Shown here: positions 1 through 7,742 of the stretch, in pieces
How the letters are laid out: each line of letters opens with the position of its first letter
Numbering within the stretch: position 1 is the first letter of the stretch
Source of the DNA: Clostridia bacterium
Lineage (GTDB): Bacteria > Bacillota_A > Clostridia > Oscillospirales > CAG-272
DNA length: 21,229 bases
Assembly (NCBI GenBank): GCA_017533545.1
Contig: JAFXHW010000143.1
Span: forward strand, 1-21,229
Direction of reading: 5' to 3'
The notes under the pieces: model-generated
Told to the model about the DNA's origin: nothing
What the model saw: the letters and a program-made list of their open reading frames with translations, nothing else
The model's database searches: none
Made by a program: the position numbers and the translations under genes

Positions 1-618
1 GCACCCGTCGGATGCTCTGTATTTGCATATAACTTCTTTGAGTGCGATATGATCCAGGCCGCACACGGACGCGCTCCGGCCGTTGCAACCGGTGTCAAGA
101 GATCACATCCCGACAACATCGTCTTTACCTATCAGGGCGACGGCGACCTTGCAGCAATCGGTACTACTGAGACGGTACATATAGCTGCCCGCGGCGAAAA
201 TGTAACCATAATCTTCATCAACAATGCTATCTACGGTATGACCGGCGGTCAGATGGCGCCCACCACTCTGCTCGGTCAGGTAACCACCACCTCTCCTTAC
301 GGACGTAAGAGAGAGATCCAAGGTACACCCGTTCACGTTTGCGAAATGCTTTCCACTCTTGACGGACTTGCATATGCAGAGCGTGTTGCGGTCAATAATC
401 CCAAAAACGTCAAGGCCGCAAAGCGTGCCATCAAAAAGGCGTTCCAGAATCAGATCGACAAGAAAGGCTTTTCCATCGTTGAGGTTCTTTCCACCTGTCC
501 CACTCAGTGGGGTATGACTCCCGAAGAGGCACTCAAGTGGGTTGATACCGATATGATGCCCGTTTATCCCCTCGGAGTTTATAAGGACATCGATGCAAAG
601 GAGGAAGAAGCAAAATGA
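1..618 (+). CDS. 2-oxoacid:ferredoxin oxidoreductase, beta (TPP-binding) subunit, 5'-truncated by window
   Basis: This is the C-terminal part of the thiamine-diphosphate-binding subunit of a KorB/VorB-type 2-oxoacid:ferredoxin oxidoreductase. The family decarboxylates a 2-oxoacid to its acyl-CoA and passes electrons to ferredoxin in the cytoplasm. The frame is open from base 1, so the true start lies upstream. The TPP/Mg motif is visible: YQGDGD (about codons 43-48) followed roughly 25 residues later by INNAIYGMTGGQ. The AHGRAPAVATG stretch just before it is also typical of the family. The stop overlaps the start of the gamma subunit by four bases (ATGA), so the two are translationally coupled. 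The alpha and any delta (4Fe-4S) subunits must lie upstream. I cannot tell 2-oxoisovalerate (Vor) from 2-oxoglutarate (Kor) specificity from this piece. Confidence 0.93.
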   Translation, partial: APVGCSVFAYNFFECDMIQAAHGRAPAVATGVKRSHPDNIVFTYQGDGDLAAIGTTETVHIAARGENVTIIFINNAIYGMTGGQMAPTTLLGQVTTTSPYGRKREIQGTPVHVCEMLSTLDGLAYAERVAVNNPKNVKAAKRAIKKAFQNQIDKKGFSIVEVLSTCPTQWGMTPEEALKWVDTDMMPVYPLGVYKDIDAKEEEAK

Positions 619-1151
619 CAAAGAGTCTTCTTTTAGCAGGCTTTGGCGGACAGGGTATCCTGTTTGCCGCAAAGCAGATCGCCGCACTCGGCATGGATCT
701 TGATAAAAACGTAACCTGGCTTCCTTCCTACGGACCCGAATCCCGCGGCGGTACCTCGAACTGCTCGGTTATCATCTCCGATGAGGAGATCGGCTCGCCC
801 ATCGTAAACCGTCCCGACTGCCTTGTGGTATTCAATCTGCCCTCCTTTGATAAGTTTATCAATGCAGTCGCTCCCGGCGGCGAGGTGTTTATCGACTCCA
901 CTCTCGTATCCCGCGAGTGCGAGCGCGACGATATCAAGGCATACTATATCCCCGCTACCGGACTTGCCGCAGAAAACGGCATCGAGGGATCGGCAAATGT
1001 TATCATGCTTGGCAAGATCATCGCCGAGACCGGTCTTTTCGGACGCGACGAATTCCTTGCGCATATGTCTGCAGGCATTCCCGCATCGCGCGCTCACCTT
1101 ATCGAGCGTAACAACAAGGCCTTTGATATAGGCTACTACTACAACAAATAA
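615..1151 (+). CDS. 2-oxoacid:ferredoxin oxidoreductase, gamma subunit
   Basis: A 178-residue protein of the PorC/KorC/VorC family, full length for a stand-alone gamma subunit. It works with the upstream TPP subunit in oxidative decarboxylation of 2-oxoacids to acyl-CoA with ferredoxin reduction. The N-terminus carries the glycine-rich GFGGQGILFAAK motif (residues 9-20). The diagnostic YGPESRGGTSNCSV segment follows at about residues 39-52, then EEIGSP. The ATG overlaps the preceding stop as ATGA, and GAGGAAGAAG just upstream serves as the Shine-Dalgarno region inside the beta gene. The order beta then gamma is the usual one in Clostridia. The substrate (branched-chain 2-oxoacid or 2-oxoglutarate) is not resolved. 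Confidence 0.93.
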   Translation: MTKSLLLAGFGGQGILFAAKQIAALGMDLDKNVTWLPSYGPESRGGTSNCSVIISDEEIGSPIVNRPDCLVVFNLPSFDKFINAVAPGGEVFIDSTLVSRECERDDIKAYYIPATGLAAENGIEGSANVIMLGKIIAETGLFGRDEFLAHMSAGIPASRAHLIERNNKAFDIGYYYNK

Positions 1152-1160
1152 TCAAACGAA

Positions 1161-1967
1161 ATGAATTCTTTTGCAAACAAGCTTTCAGGCATTTTGTCCG
1201 CTTTTTCCAAAACTGAATACGAGATGGAAAAACGCTTTAATTCGGTTATCGTCGTTGCCGCAGGCAAGGGAGCGAGAATGGGCGAGGAGCTTTCAACAAC
1301 AAAGCAGCTCGCCGAGATCGAGAAACTGCCGGTCATCGTGCGTACAATAAAGCAGTTTGACTCGTGCACCTTTGTAAACGAGATCGTCGTTGTTGCGCGG
1401 AAAGAGGAGATCGTTCATTATAACGGCTTTATCAAGCGTTATGATCTCAAAAAGATCCGCGCTGTCGTCGCGGGCGGCGAAACTCGCCAGGATTCTGTTT
1501 TAAACGGCTTCAAGGCTGTATCGAAAAAATGCGAATACGTTGCCATACACGATGGCGCGCGCTGTCTTGTAAGTCCCGAAATGATAAAAAAGGTCTTTTC
1601 GGCGGCATACAGATACGGCGCGGCCACCGCAGCAAAGCACGCCAGCGACACGATAAAACGCGCCGACAAGAACGGATTTATTGCCGAAACGGTCGATCGC
1701 TCTGTCCTTTGGCACGCGCAGACACCGCAGGTCTTCAAGGCGAATATTTACCGTGCGGCGGCGTATATTGCCAAAAAGAACGGCGATGCAGTCACCGACG
1801 ATTGCATGCTTGCAGAGAATTTGGGCTTTAAAGTAAAGCTCGTCGATTGCACAAACGAAAACATCAAGCTGACTACCTATGACGACCTATATGTCGCCGA
1901 AGCGATCTTAAGACTTCGCCGTGACAGAAAGGCAAGAGAAAAGGCCGAAAACGGAGGGAAGAAATAA
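1161..1967 (+). CDS. ispD: 2-C-methyl-D-erythritol 4-phosphate cytidylyltransferase
   Basis: IspD joins MEP to CTP, giving CDP-methylerythritol, the third step of the non-mevalonate isoprenoid pathway. Family motifs are present in order: the nucleotide-binding AAGKGARMG loop followed by K48-Q49, RQDSVLNGF in mid-protein, IHDGAR, HAQTPQVF, and TDD near the C-terminus. The encoded 268 residues exceed the usual 225-240. There are about 21 extra residues at the N-terminus and a basic tail (RRDRKAREKAENGGKK). No good Shine-Dalgarno precedes either ATG 1161 or the in-frame ATG 1224, which would give 247 residues starting MEKRFNSVIVVAAG. I list the longer form because it sits 9 bases after the preceding gene, but the 1224 start is a serious alternative. 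The stop overlaps the ispF start by one base. Confidence 0.93.
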   Translation: MNSFANKLSGILSAFSKTEYEMEKRFNSVIVVAAGKGARMGEELSTTKQLAEIEKLPVIVRTIKQFDSCTFVNEIVVVARKEEIVHYNGFIKRYDLKKIRAVVAGGETRQDSVLNGFKAVSKKCEYVAIHDGARCLVSPEMIKKVFSAAYRYGAATAAKHASDTIKRADKNGFIAETVDRSVLWHAQTPQVFKANIYRAAAYIAKKNGDAVTDDCMLAENLGFKVKLVDCTNENIKLTTYDDLYVAEAILRLRRDRKAREKAENGGKK

Positions 1968-2449
1968 TGCAAGACTTTCGTGTTGGCCACGGATACGATG
2001 TGCATCGGTTAAAAGAAGGCCGAAAGCTGATCTTGGGCGGAGTAGACATTGACTATCCGCTCGGGCTCGACGGACATTCGGACGCCGACGTGCTGACTCA
2101 CGCTGTGATGGACGCCCTTTTGGGCGCACTCGCCCTGGGCGATATCGGCAAGCTCTTTCCCGATACCGATGATGCATATCTCGGCGCCGACAGCCTTGCG
2201 CTTGCCGCCGAGGTGATGAAAAGGATCGCCGAAAAGGGGTACGCGGTGGGCAATATCGATGCCACCGTCATAGCGCAAAAGCCGAAGCTTGCTTCCTATA
2301 AGGAGCAGATGGCGAAAAATCTCGCCGAGGCGTTCGGTGTCGGTTGCGACCGCGTCAACGTAAAGGCTACCACAGAAGAAGGGCTTGGCTTTACCGGATC
2401 GTGCGAGGCGATCGCCGCACACGCCGTTGCAACGGTGTATAAAATTTAA
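1967..2449 (+). CDS. ispF: 2-C-methyl-D-erythritol 2,4-cyclodiphosphate synthase
   Basis: IspF cyclises CDP-methylerythritol 2-phosphate to MEcPP with loss of CMP in the MEP isoprenoid pathway. The 160-residue length is typical. Metal ligands are in place: D11 and H13 in VGHGYDVHRL, and H45 in the SDADVLTHAVMDALLGA block. FPDTDD and the C-terminal TTEEGLGFTG motif are also present. The start is certain: GGAGG lies at 1954-1958, 8 bases before the ATG, and TAATG gives a one-base overlap with ispD, so the two are translationally coupled. An ispD-ispF pair, separate or fused, is common in bacteria. IspE and the remaining pathway genes are not in this window. Confidence 0.97.
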   Translation: MQDFRVGHGYDVHRLKEGRKLILGGVDIDYPLGLDGHSDADVLTHAVMDALLGALALGDIGKLFPDTDDAYLGADSLALAAEVMKRIAEKGYAVGNIDATVIAQKPKLASYKEQMAKNLAEAFGVGCDRVNVKATTEEGLGFTGSCEAIAAHAVATVYKI

Positions 2450-2455
2450 AAATAA

Positions 2456-2524
2456 GCGGTAAATACATGGGCAAAATGGTCACTTTCCTTTTCTTTGAAC
2501 GTCCGTGCCCGATGCATTTACCGC
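2456..2524 (+). repeat. Long imperfect inverted repeat in the ispF-rpe gap
   Basis: The 196-base gap between ispF and rpe (2450-2645) holds one clear structure. A perfect 9-bp arm (gcggtaaat at 2456-2464 with atttaccgc at 2516-2524) continues inward through 3 bp and then 5 bp (gggca with tgccc) past a mismatch and a one-base bulge. That makes about 17 bp closing a loop of roughly 32 bases. No T-run follows, so it is not a standard terminator. It could be an mRNA processing or leader structure. Downstream, TATAAT at 2544-2549 is a possible -10 box for rpe, but nothing like a -35 box lies 16-18 bases before it. No open reading frame in the gap is convincing. Confidence 0.5.
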
Positions 2525-2645
2525 GGATTTTCAGCTGCATTTATATAATATGATCCCGCGTGAAAATTGTCACAGCAAAACAATCAAATCGGTCGGTATG
2601 CGATGATTTTCAAATACAGTCCGACACAAAAAAGGAGAAAAAGTT

Positions 2646-3293
2646 ATGATTAAACTGTCACCGTCGGTGCTTGCCTGCGATTTTTCAAAGCTCGGTGAAG
2701 AACTTGCCAAGGTTGAAGCGGCAGGATGCGAGTATATACATCTCGACGTAATGGACGGTATTTTCGTGCCGAACATTTCCTTCGGACCTTGTGTTATATC
2801 ATCGGTACGCGATTCTTCGAAGATGGTTTTCGATACTCATCTGATGATCACCGATCCGATCAGATACATCGATGCCTTCAAAAAGGCGGGAGCAGATATC
2901 ATCACCTTCCACTATGAAAGCTGTGAGGATCATCTGGCGGTCATCGAAAAGATACGCGAGGCAGGACTCAAGCCCGCGATCTCGATAAAACCCAAAACGC
3001 CCGCTTTCGTGCTTGAAGGACTCCTCAAATACGTCGATATGGTACTCGTTATGTCTGTTGAACCCGGCTTTGGCGGACAGGCATTTATGCCCGAAAGCCT
3101 CAATATCGTACGCGCACTCGTTGAGATGAGAGAGCGTCACGGGCTCGATTTCGAGATCGAGATCGACGGCGGAATCAATATGTCGAACATTGCCGACGTT
3201 GTTGAAGCGGGAGTAGACGTTGTTGTTGCAGGCAGCGCGATTTTTGGCGCTGAGGATCCTGCAGAAGCGGTAAAAGCATTCAAAAATGCATAA
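2646..3293 (+). CDS. rpe: Ribulose-phosphate 3-epimerase
   Basis: Rpe interconverts ribulose 5-phosphate and xylulose 5-phosphate in the pentose phosphate pathway, in the cytoplasm. The 215-residue length is normal for this TIM-barrel enzyme. It starts IKLSPSVLACDFSKL. The metal/catalytic LDVMDGIFVPNISFG motif follows at about residues 34-48, then FDTHLMI. MSVEPGFGGQAFMP and EIDGGIN, the phosphate-binding and second acid motifs, come near the C-terminal side. The ATG follows AAAAGGAGAAAAAGTT, giving a strong Shine-Dalgarno at good spacing. It is separated from ispF by a 196-base gap with a large hairpin and is followed by a terminator. It may be the last gene of that operon or have its own weak promoter. 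Confidence 0.97.
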   Translation: MIKLSPSVLACDFSKLGEELAKVEAAGCEYIHLDVMDGIFVPNISFGPCVISSVRDSSKMVFDTHLMITDPIRYIDAFKKAGADIITFHYESCEDHLAVIEKIREAGLKPAISIKPKTPAFVLEGLLKYVDMVLVMSVEPGFGGQAFMPESLNIVRALVEMRERHGLDFEIEIDGGINMSNIADVVEAGVDVVVAGSAIFGAEDPAEAVKAFKNA

Positions 3294-3326
3294 GCAAATT
3301 TGGTGAAAATGCAACAAAAAATCAAG

Positions 3327-3358
3327 ACCGGTGTCCTGTCGGATGCCGGTTTTTCTTT
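3327..3358 (+). terminator. Rho-independent terminator after rpe
   Basis: Ten paired bases (3327-3336 with 3341-3350, two of them G-T wobble) close a tgtc loop and are followed directly by TTTTTCTTT. It ends the rpe transcript about 35 bases after the stop codon. Confidence 0.88.
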
Positions 3359-3454
3359 GCTGATTTTGGCTTATTTTTGTGCAATATGTAAAGTTTTATC
3401 GGAGAATAAATTAAAAAGTTGTACCGTATTTTGAAACAAATTGTGAAAATACTA

Positions 3455-3483
3455 TTGATTTTTTTAAAAAAGTATGATATAAT
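3455..3483 (+). promoter_or_regulatory. Sigma-A promoter for the 46-residue membrane protein gene
   Basis: TTGATT at 3455-3460, a 17-base spacer, and TATAAT at 3478-3483, with an extended -10 TGA just before it (3475-3477). Expected transcription start is near 3490, about 33 bases before the GTG start at 3523. The surrounding DNA from 3359 to 3454 is AT-rich and otherwise featureless. Confidence 0.8.
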
Positions 3484-3522
3484 ATGACCGTAAAGACGTA
3501 AAAACGAAAGGAGATGAGCTTT

Positions 3523-3663
3523 GTGAATGTTTTTGTTTCGACCGTTGCGGCGGCAGGAATTCTGACTCAGATACCCTACCAAAGCTCGGATATTTTCTCC
3601 TTTTTCATCATTCTTTTAGCTATTGTTTCGGCAGCTTGGTTTGCCATTTTCAAAAAAAAATAA
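3523..3663 (+). CDS. Small single-span membrane protein, 46 residues, unknown function
   Basis: I do not recognise this gene. It reads from GTG 3523 to TAA 3661-3663 and encodes 46 residues. The N-terminus is mildly hydrophobic (VNVFVSTVAAAGIL), followed by a short polar part (TQIPYQSSD), one strongly hydrophobic span (about residues 24-43) and a KKK end. The basic end predicts an outside N-terminus and inside C-terminus. The GTG start is preferred because GGAG at 3510-3513 is 9 bases away. An in-frame ATG at 3514 would abut that Shine-Dalgarno directly. Its own sigma-A promoter (3455-3483) and terminator (3673-3700) bracket it, which strongly supports a real gene. The layout (short polar motif, membrane span, lysines) resembles a wall-sorting tail, but no sortase motif is present. 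A small toxin or regulatory peptide is another possibility. Confidence 0.65.
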   Translation: MNVFVSTVAAAGILTQIPYQSSDIFSFFIILLAIVSAAWFAIFKKK

Positions 3664-3672
3664 GATCCCGTA

Positions 3673-3700
3673 AGAGAGGTTTTGAGACCTCTCTTTTTTT
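3673..3700 (+). terminator. Rho-independent terminator after the small membrane protein gene
   Basis: An 8-bp stem (agagaggt with acctctct, 3673-3680 and 3687-3694) closes a tttgag loop and runs into a stretch of T. It begins 10 bases after the stop of the 46-codon gene and separates it from lepA. Confidence 0.9.
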
Positions 3701-3737
3701 GTATATTCTTCCAAAATAAAATTTTTTGTAAATATTA

Positions 3738-3766
3738 TTGATTTATTGTATATATAGATGTATAAT
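3738..3766 (+). promoter_or_regulatory. Sigma-A promoter for lepA-hemW
   Basis: TTGATT at 3738-3743, exactly 17 bases, TATAAT at 3761-3766. The predicted start near 3773 gives a leader of about 50 bases before the lepA ATG. The region is very AT-rich, so other -10-like words occur, but this is the only pair with proper spacing. Confidence 0.75.
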
Positions 3767-3821
3767 AAATATAATAATGCACTTTTTTGAGTGAAATTTT
3801 CTGTTTTGTACTGAGGTATAA

Positions 3822-5633
3822 ATGTCCGACCGTAAGGAATTAATACGAAATTTTTCTATAATCGCACACATCGATCACGGTAAATCCACCCTGGCCGACC
3901 GCATATTGGAGCTTACCCGTGCGGTCGTCAAGCGTGACATGGAAGATCAGCTGCTCGATAATATGGATCTCGAGCGCGAGCGCGGAATAACCATAAAGGC
4001 ACGCGCAGTGCACATGAAATACGATGCACCCGATGGGAAGACCTATCTGCTCAATCTTATCGACACTCCCGGCCACGTTGACTTCAACTACGAGGTCTCC
4101 CGTTCGCTCAATGCCTGCGAGGGCGCGCTGCTCGTTGTCGATTCCACCCAGGGTATTCAGGCGCAGTCGCTTGCCAATGCATACCTGGCCGTTGAAGCGG
4201 GACTTGAAGTTGTGCCCGTTATCAACAAGATAGATCTTGCCGCCTCCGATGTTGAGGGAACCAGACGCGAGATCGAGGACGTAATCGGCATCCCCGCTGA
4301 GGATTGCCCCGCAATCTCGGCGAAAAACGGCATCAATATCGAGCAGGTGCTCGAGCATATCGTTTCCGATATTCCCGCGCCCAAGGGCGATGAAAATGCC
4401 CCCCTCAAATGCCTTATTTTCGATTCCTATTACGATGCATATCTCGGCGTTGTCATCAACGTGCGCGTCTTTGACGGTCAGCTGAGAAGCGGAGACCGTA
4501 TCCGACTTATGAGTACGGGCGCCGAGTTCGACGTTGTCGAGGTCGGTGTTATGTCCCCCTTCGGACTCACAAAGACCGATATTCTGCAGGCAGGTGACGT
4601 TGGATACATCACAGCCTCGATAAAGGACGTTTCCGATACCCGCGTCGGTGATACCATCACCACCGCCGAAAACGGCGCTCCCGAGCCGCTTCCCGGCTTT
4701 AAAAAGGCGCTTCCTATGGTATATTCGGGTATTTACCCTGCCGACGGCGCAAAATACGGCGATCTGCGCGAGGCACTCGAAAAGCTGCAGCTCAACGACG
4801 CAGCGCTCTCCTTTGAGCCCGAAACGTCGGCCGCGCTCGGCTTTGGTTTCAGAACGGGCTTTTTGGGACTTCTGCACATGGAGATCATCACCGAGCGAAT
4901 CGAGCGCGAGTTTAATCTCGATATCATCACCACCGCCCCCAGCGTTGTATATGAGCTGGTCGTTCGCGGCGGCGAGGTAGTATATATCGACAACCCGACA
5001 AACTACCCGTCGGGCGACGAGATCGACGAAGCGCGCGAGCCGATAGTCAAGGCGGCAATCATCACTCCCGTCGAATTCGTCGGCGGAATTATGGATCTTT
5101 GCCAGGAACGCCGCGGCGTGTATCTCGATATGAAATATCTCGACGATAAGCGCGTCGAGATGCACTACGAGCTTCCCTTAAACGAGATCATATACGACTT
5201 TTTCGATGCACTCAAGAGCCGTACAAAGGGATACGCATCGCTCGACTACGAGCTGAAGGGATACGTCCCGTCGAAGCTTGTCAAGCTCGATATTCTCCTT
5301 AACGGCGACACCGTCGATGCGCTCTCCTTTATAGTGCACGAGTCCAAGGCATACGGACGCGCTCGTAAGATTTGCGAAAAGCTGAAGGATAATATCCCGC
5401 GCCAGCTCTTTGAGGTGCCCGTTCAGGCGGCCATCGGAGGAAGAGTAATCGCGCGTGAAACTGTCAAGGCGCTGCGTAAGGACGTTTTGGCAAAGTGCTA
5501 CGGCGGCGACATTACGAGAAAGAAGAAGCTGCTCGAAAAGCAGAAAGAGGGCAAAAAGAAGATGCGTCAGCTCGGTTCCGTCGAGGTAACGCCCGATGCA
5601 TTTATGGCTGTTCTTAAGCTCGACGAAAATTAA
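3822..5633 (+). CDS. lepA: Elongation factor 4 (LepA), ribosome-associated translational GTPase
   Basis: LepA is a cytoplasmic GTPase that binds the ribosome, promotes back-translocation and helps 30S biogenesis. The 603 residues match the usual length of about 600. GTPase motifs are intact: G1 AHIDHGKST (15-23), G2 RGIT (54-57), G3 DTPGHVD (81-87) and G4 NKID (135-138). The LepA-specific C-terminal domain ends with the family signature [16 protein letters not shown]. The ATG at 3822 is supported by GAGG at 3813-3816. It is followed by hemW after a 39-base gap. LepA-hemW adjacency is a conserved Firmicutes arrangement, though here the hrcA-grpE-dnaK block that often follows is absent. Confidence 0.98.
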   Translation: MSDRKELIRNFSIIAHIDHGKSTLADRILELTRAVVKRDMEDQLLDNMDLERERGITIKARAVHMKYDAPDGKTYLLNLIDTPGHVDFNYEVSRSLNACEGALLVVDSTQGIQAQSLANAYLAVEAGLEVVPVINKIDLAASDVEGTRREIEDVIGIPAEDCPAISAKNGINIEQVLEHIVSDIPAPKGDENAPLKCLIFDSYYDAYLGVVINVRVFDGQLRSGDRIRLMSTGAEFDVVEVGVMSPFGLTKTDILQAGDVGYITASIKDVSDTRVGDTITTAENGAPEPLPGFKKALPMVYSGIYPADGAKYGDLREALEKLQLNDAALSFEPETSAALGFGFRTGFLGLLHMEIITERIEREFNLDIITTAPSVVYELVVRGGEVVYIDNPTNYPSGDEIDEAREPIVKAAIITPVEFVGGIMDLCQERRGVYLDMKYLDDKRVEMHYELPLNEIIYDFFDALKSRTKGYASLDYELKGYVPSKLVKLDILLNGDTVDALSFIVHESKAYGRARKICEKLKDNIPRQLFEVPVQAAIGGRVIARETVKALRKDVLAKCYGGDITRKKKLLEKQKEGKKKMRQLGSVEVTPDAFMAVLKLDEN

Positions 5634-5672
5634 TCAATCAAAAATACAGTAATTAAGTAAGAGGTAATAAAG

Positions 5673-6860
5673 ATGGATAAGACACTTGGCCTTTATTTGC
5701 ACATGCCCTTTTGCAAAAACAAATGTGGATATTGCGACTTCTATTCCGTGACAGATTGCAAGAAATGCAAGAGATATACCGAGTCCATCTGTCTGCAAAT
5801 GGAAGATTACTCGGAAAGCGCGAAAAAGTATACCGTAGATACCGTGTTTATCGGCGGCGGTACGCCTTCCGTTTTGCCTAAAAAGTGCATGCTCGATATT
5901 TTCGACTCCCTTTATACCAATTTCGACATTGCCGACGATGCCGAGATCACGATGGAGGTAAACCCCGCAACGGTCGATAAAGGTCTTCTCAAGACATATC
6001 GCAAGGAGGGTGTAAACCGCCTTTCCATCGGTATGCAGTCGAGTTCCAACAACGAGCTCAAGGCGCTCTCGAGAATCCACGATTTCGAGGATTTCGAAGA
6101 TTGCTTCGACGACGCTCGAGCTGCAAAGTTTGACAACATCAACGTCGATATCATGTACGGCATTCCCGAGCAGACCCTCGCATCGCTGAGAATGACCGTT
6201 GAGACCGTCTGCGAGTTCCGCCCCGAGCACATCTCGCTTTACGGACTCCAGATCGAAGAGAATACCCCCTTCGGCGAAAAGGCATTCGCACTCCAGCTTC
6301 CCGATGAGGATACCGAATTTGAAATGTACTCCAGCGCGATCGAGATCCTTAAGGCAAACGGATACGAGCAGTATGAGATCTCCAATTTCGCGCTCCCCGG
6401 TTACGAGTGCAAGCATAATCTGAAATATTGGAACTGCGAGGAATACTTGGGACTCGGTCCGGCCGCACACTCCTATTTCGGCGGCAGCCGCTTCTCCTTT
6501 AAGCGCGATATCGATCTTTACATGAACGCCATGGAGAGCATCGACGGCGATGCATTCGACATCATCGGCGAAAATTATGAGGTCAAGCCCTCCGAGAGAA
6601 TGGCAGAATACGTAATGCTCCAGCTCCGTCTGGTCAAGGGACTTAATACCGATAAATTCCGCGAGATCTTCGGCTGTTCCTTTGAGAGAATGTTTGCAAA
6701 ATATCTTCCCGCATATATCCAGAACGGATTCATGGTCAAGCACGGCAAAAACTATGCGTTCACCGTTAAGGGAATGTACGTTTCCAACTACATACTCTCC
6801 ACCATGCTCGATTTCGACAGCGATATCTCCTACGGTATTGCAAACGGAAGCGACAGATAA
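5673..6860 (+). CDS. hemW: HemW-like radical SAM protein (coproporphyrinogen III oxidase-like, probable heme chaperone)
   Basis: A radical SAM protein of the HemN/HemW superfamily, 395 residues, close to the HemW norm of about 380. The [4Fe-4S] motif is C14-x3-C18-x2-C21, followed by D-F rather than the extra cysteine seen in true HemN. This is the usual mark of HemW, a heme-binding chaperone without oxidase activity. Other family blocks are present: GGGTPSVLP, EVNPATVD, GVNRLSIGMQS, DIMYGIPEQTL and the C-terminal LGLGPAAHSY. AGAGGTAATAAAG precedes the ATG. It follows lepA in the same direction and is probably co-transcribed. The heme role is established for the family, not shown here. In a heme-poor anaerobe the substrate is uncertain. 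Confidence 0.93.
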   Translation: MDKTLGLYLHMPFCKNKCGYCDFYSVTDCKKCKRYTESICLQMEDYSESAKKYTVDTVFIGGGTPSVLPKKCMLDIFDSLYTNFDIADDAEITMEVNPATVDKGLLKTYRKEGVNRLSIGMQSSSNNELKALSRIHDFEDFEDCFDDARAAKFDNINVDIMYGIPEQTLASLRMTVETVCEFRPEHISLYGLQIEENTPFGEKAFALQLPDEDTEFEMYSSAIEILKANGYEQYEISNFALPGYECKHNLKYWNCEEYLGLGPAAHSYFGGSRFSFKRDIDLYMNAMESIDGDAFDIIGENYEVKPSERMAEYVMLQLRLVKGLNTDKFREIFGCSFERMFAKYLPAYIQNGFMVKHGKNYAFTVKGMYVSNYILSTMLDFDSDISYGIANGSDR

Positions 6861-6888
6861 CAGTGTTTTTTCTGGAAAACATTGTTCC

Positions 6889-6917
6889 TTGATTTGAATA
6901 AAACCTCCTGGTATAAT
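6889..6917 (+). promoter_or_regulatory. Sigma-A promoter for the SleB-type hydrolase gene, inside the post-hemW hairpin
   Basis: TTGATT at 6889-6894, 17 bases, TATAAT at 6912-6917. The start would be near 6924. The spacer contains the left arm of the hairpin at 6900-6958, so transcripts from this promoter lack that arm. Confidence 0.72.
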
Positions 6918-6959
6918 AAAATCGTCCATTGAGGCGATCTTTGAACCAAGGAGGTTTTT
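6900..6959 (+). terminator. Hairpin ending hemW transcripts; its 3' arm contains the next gene's Shine-Dalgarno
   Basis: The left arm 6900-6912 (aaaacctcctggt) pairs with 6945-6958. That gives 13 bp around a one-base bulge, and a run of T follows. An inner 6-bp stem (6921-6926 with 6933-6938) sits in the loop. It has the layout of a terminator for hemW, with AAGGAGG (6948-6954) in the right arm acting as ribosome binding site for the TTG start at 6963. Read-through RNA would hide that site, while RNA from the internal promoter would leave it free. Confidence 0.6.
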
Positions 6960-6962
6960 GTT

Positions 6963-7724
6963 TTGAAGAGAATAATGTGTATTTTGCTGTCGGTTTTGTT
7001 TTTGTCTCTGCCGATCTATGGCGCGAGTGAAAGTGTGTCGCTGTACATAAACGGAAATGCCCTTTACGAAGATGAACAGCTGCTTATAAATAATACCACC
7101 TACGTGTCGGCTGACGATTTTCTGCGCTCGGTCGGCAGCGATGACAGCATCGAAATATTTGACGAATACATCAGATCAAAAGAGAGATACATCTACACGA
7201 AGGCAATAGAGGTAGATGGCGAAAAGTATCTTCCGCTGCGTGCATTGGCTGCTCTCTTTGACAGCGAGATAGACTGGGATGCCGACACCAATACCGCATA
7301 CGTAAGCTGCTATTCGAGCGATATAATCCCCGCCGATGAATTTTACGATGCCGAGGATCTTTACTGGCTTTCCCGAATCATATCGAGCGAGAGCGAAGGC
7401 GAGATACTCAAGGGCAAGCTCGCTGTCGGAAGCGTGGTGCTTAACAGAGTTGACAGCGAGAGCTTTCCCGATACCGTCTACGACGTTGTGTTCGATAATA
7501 AATACGGCGTGCAGTTTACGCCCACCGCCAACGGACGCATATACCGCGATCCTACACCGGAGAGCGTTATCGCGGCCAAGATGACCCTCGAGGGCTATAG
7601 AGTGTCCCGCGACATTCTCTATTTTATTTACGAGGCCATCGCACAGAATAAATGGACGGTATATAACTGCGACTATAAGTTTACCATCGGATGTCACGAT
7701 TTCTACGCTGAAAAGTTTTCGTGA
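6963..7724 (+). CDS. Secreted SleB-type cell wall hydrolase with copper-amine-oxidase-N-like domain
   Basis: A 253-residue exported protein. A signal peptide is clear: K2-R3, a hydrophobic run 4-19, and a likely cut near A21. Residues 26-115 resemble the copper amine oxidase N-terminal-like domain (paired INGNALYEDEQLLINN and VDGEKYLPLRALAALF halves), a common non-catalytic cell-surface module. Residues 132-252 match the SleB/hydrolase_2 fold, with the probable catalytic glutamate E143 in IISSESEGE, then GSVVLNRVDSESFP and a closing GCHDFY. The family cleaves peptidoglycan, classically spore cortex as a lytic transglycosylase. The start is TTG 6963, because AAGGAGG lies 8 bases before it. ATG 6975 would be 20 bases away. 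No ypeB partner is next to it, so a cortex role is not assured. Confidence 0.88.
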   Translation: MKRIMCILLSVLFLSLPIYGASESVSLYINGNALYEDEQLLINNTTYVSADDFLRSVGSDDSIEIFDEYIRSKERYIYTKAIEVDGEKYLPLRALAALFDSEIDWDADTNTAYVSCYSSDIIPADEFYDAEDLYWLSRIISSESEGEILKGKLAVGSVVLNRVDSESFPDTVYDVVFDNKYGVQFTPTANGRIYRDPTPESVIAAKMTLEGYRVSRDILYFIYEAIAQNKWTVYNCDYKFTIGCHDFYAEKFS

Positions 7725-7742
7725 ATATGCAAACTGTAAAAT

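Noticed and set aside
3322..3582. Minus-strand 86-codon frame in the rpe-lepA gap
   Set aside because: It crosses a terminator and a promoter of the plus strand, is rich in low-complexity AT codons and has no ribosome site.
3840..5165. Long minus-strand open frame (441 codons) opposite lepA
   Set aside because: It lies wholly over the clear LepA gene, lacks recognisable motifs and a ribosome site, and arises from the codon bias of lepA.
5634..6929. Minus-strand open frame of 431 codons opposite hemW
   Set aside because: Overlaps the radical SAM gene throughout and would begin inside the hairpin/promoter region. No independent evidence.
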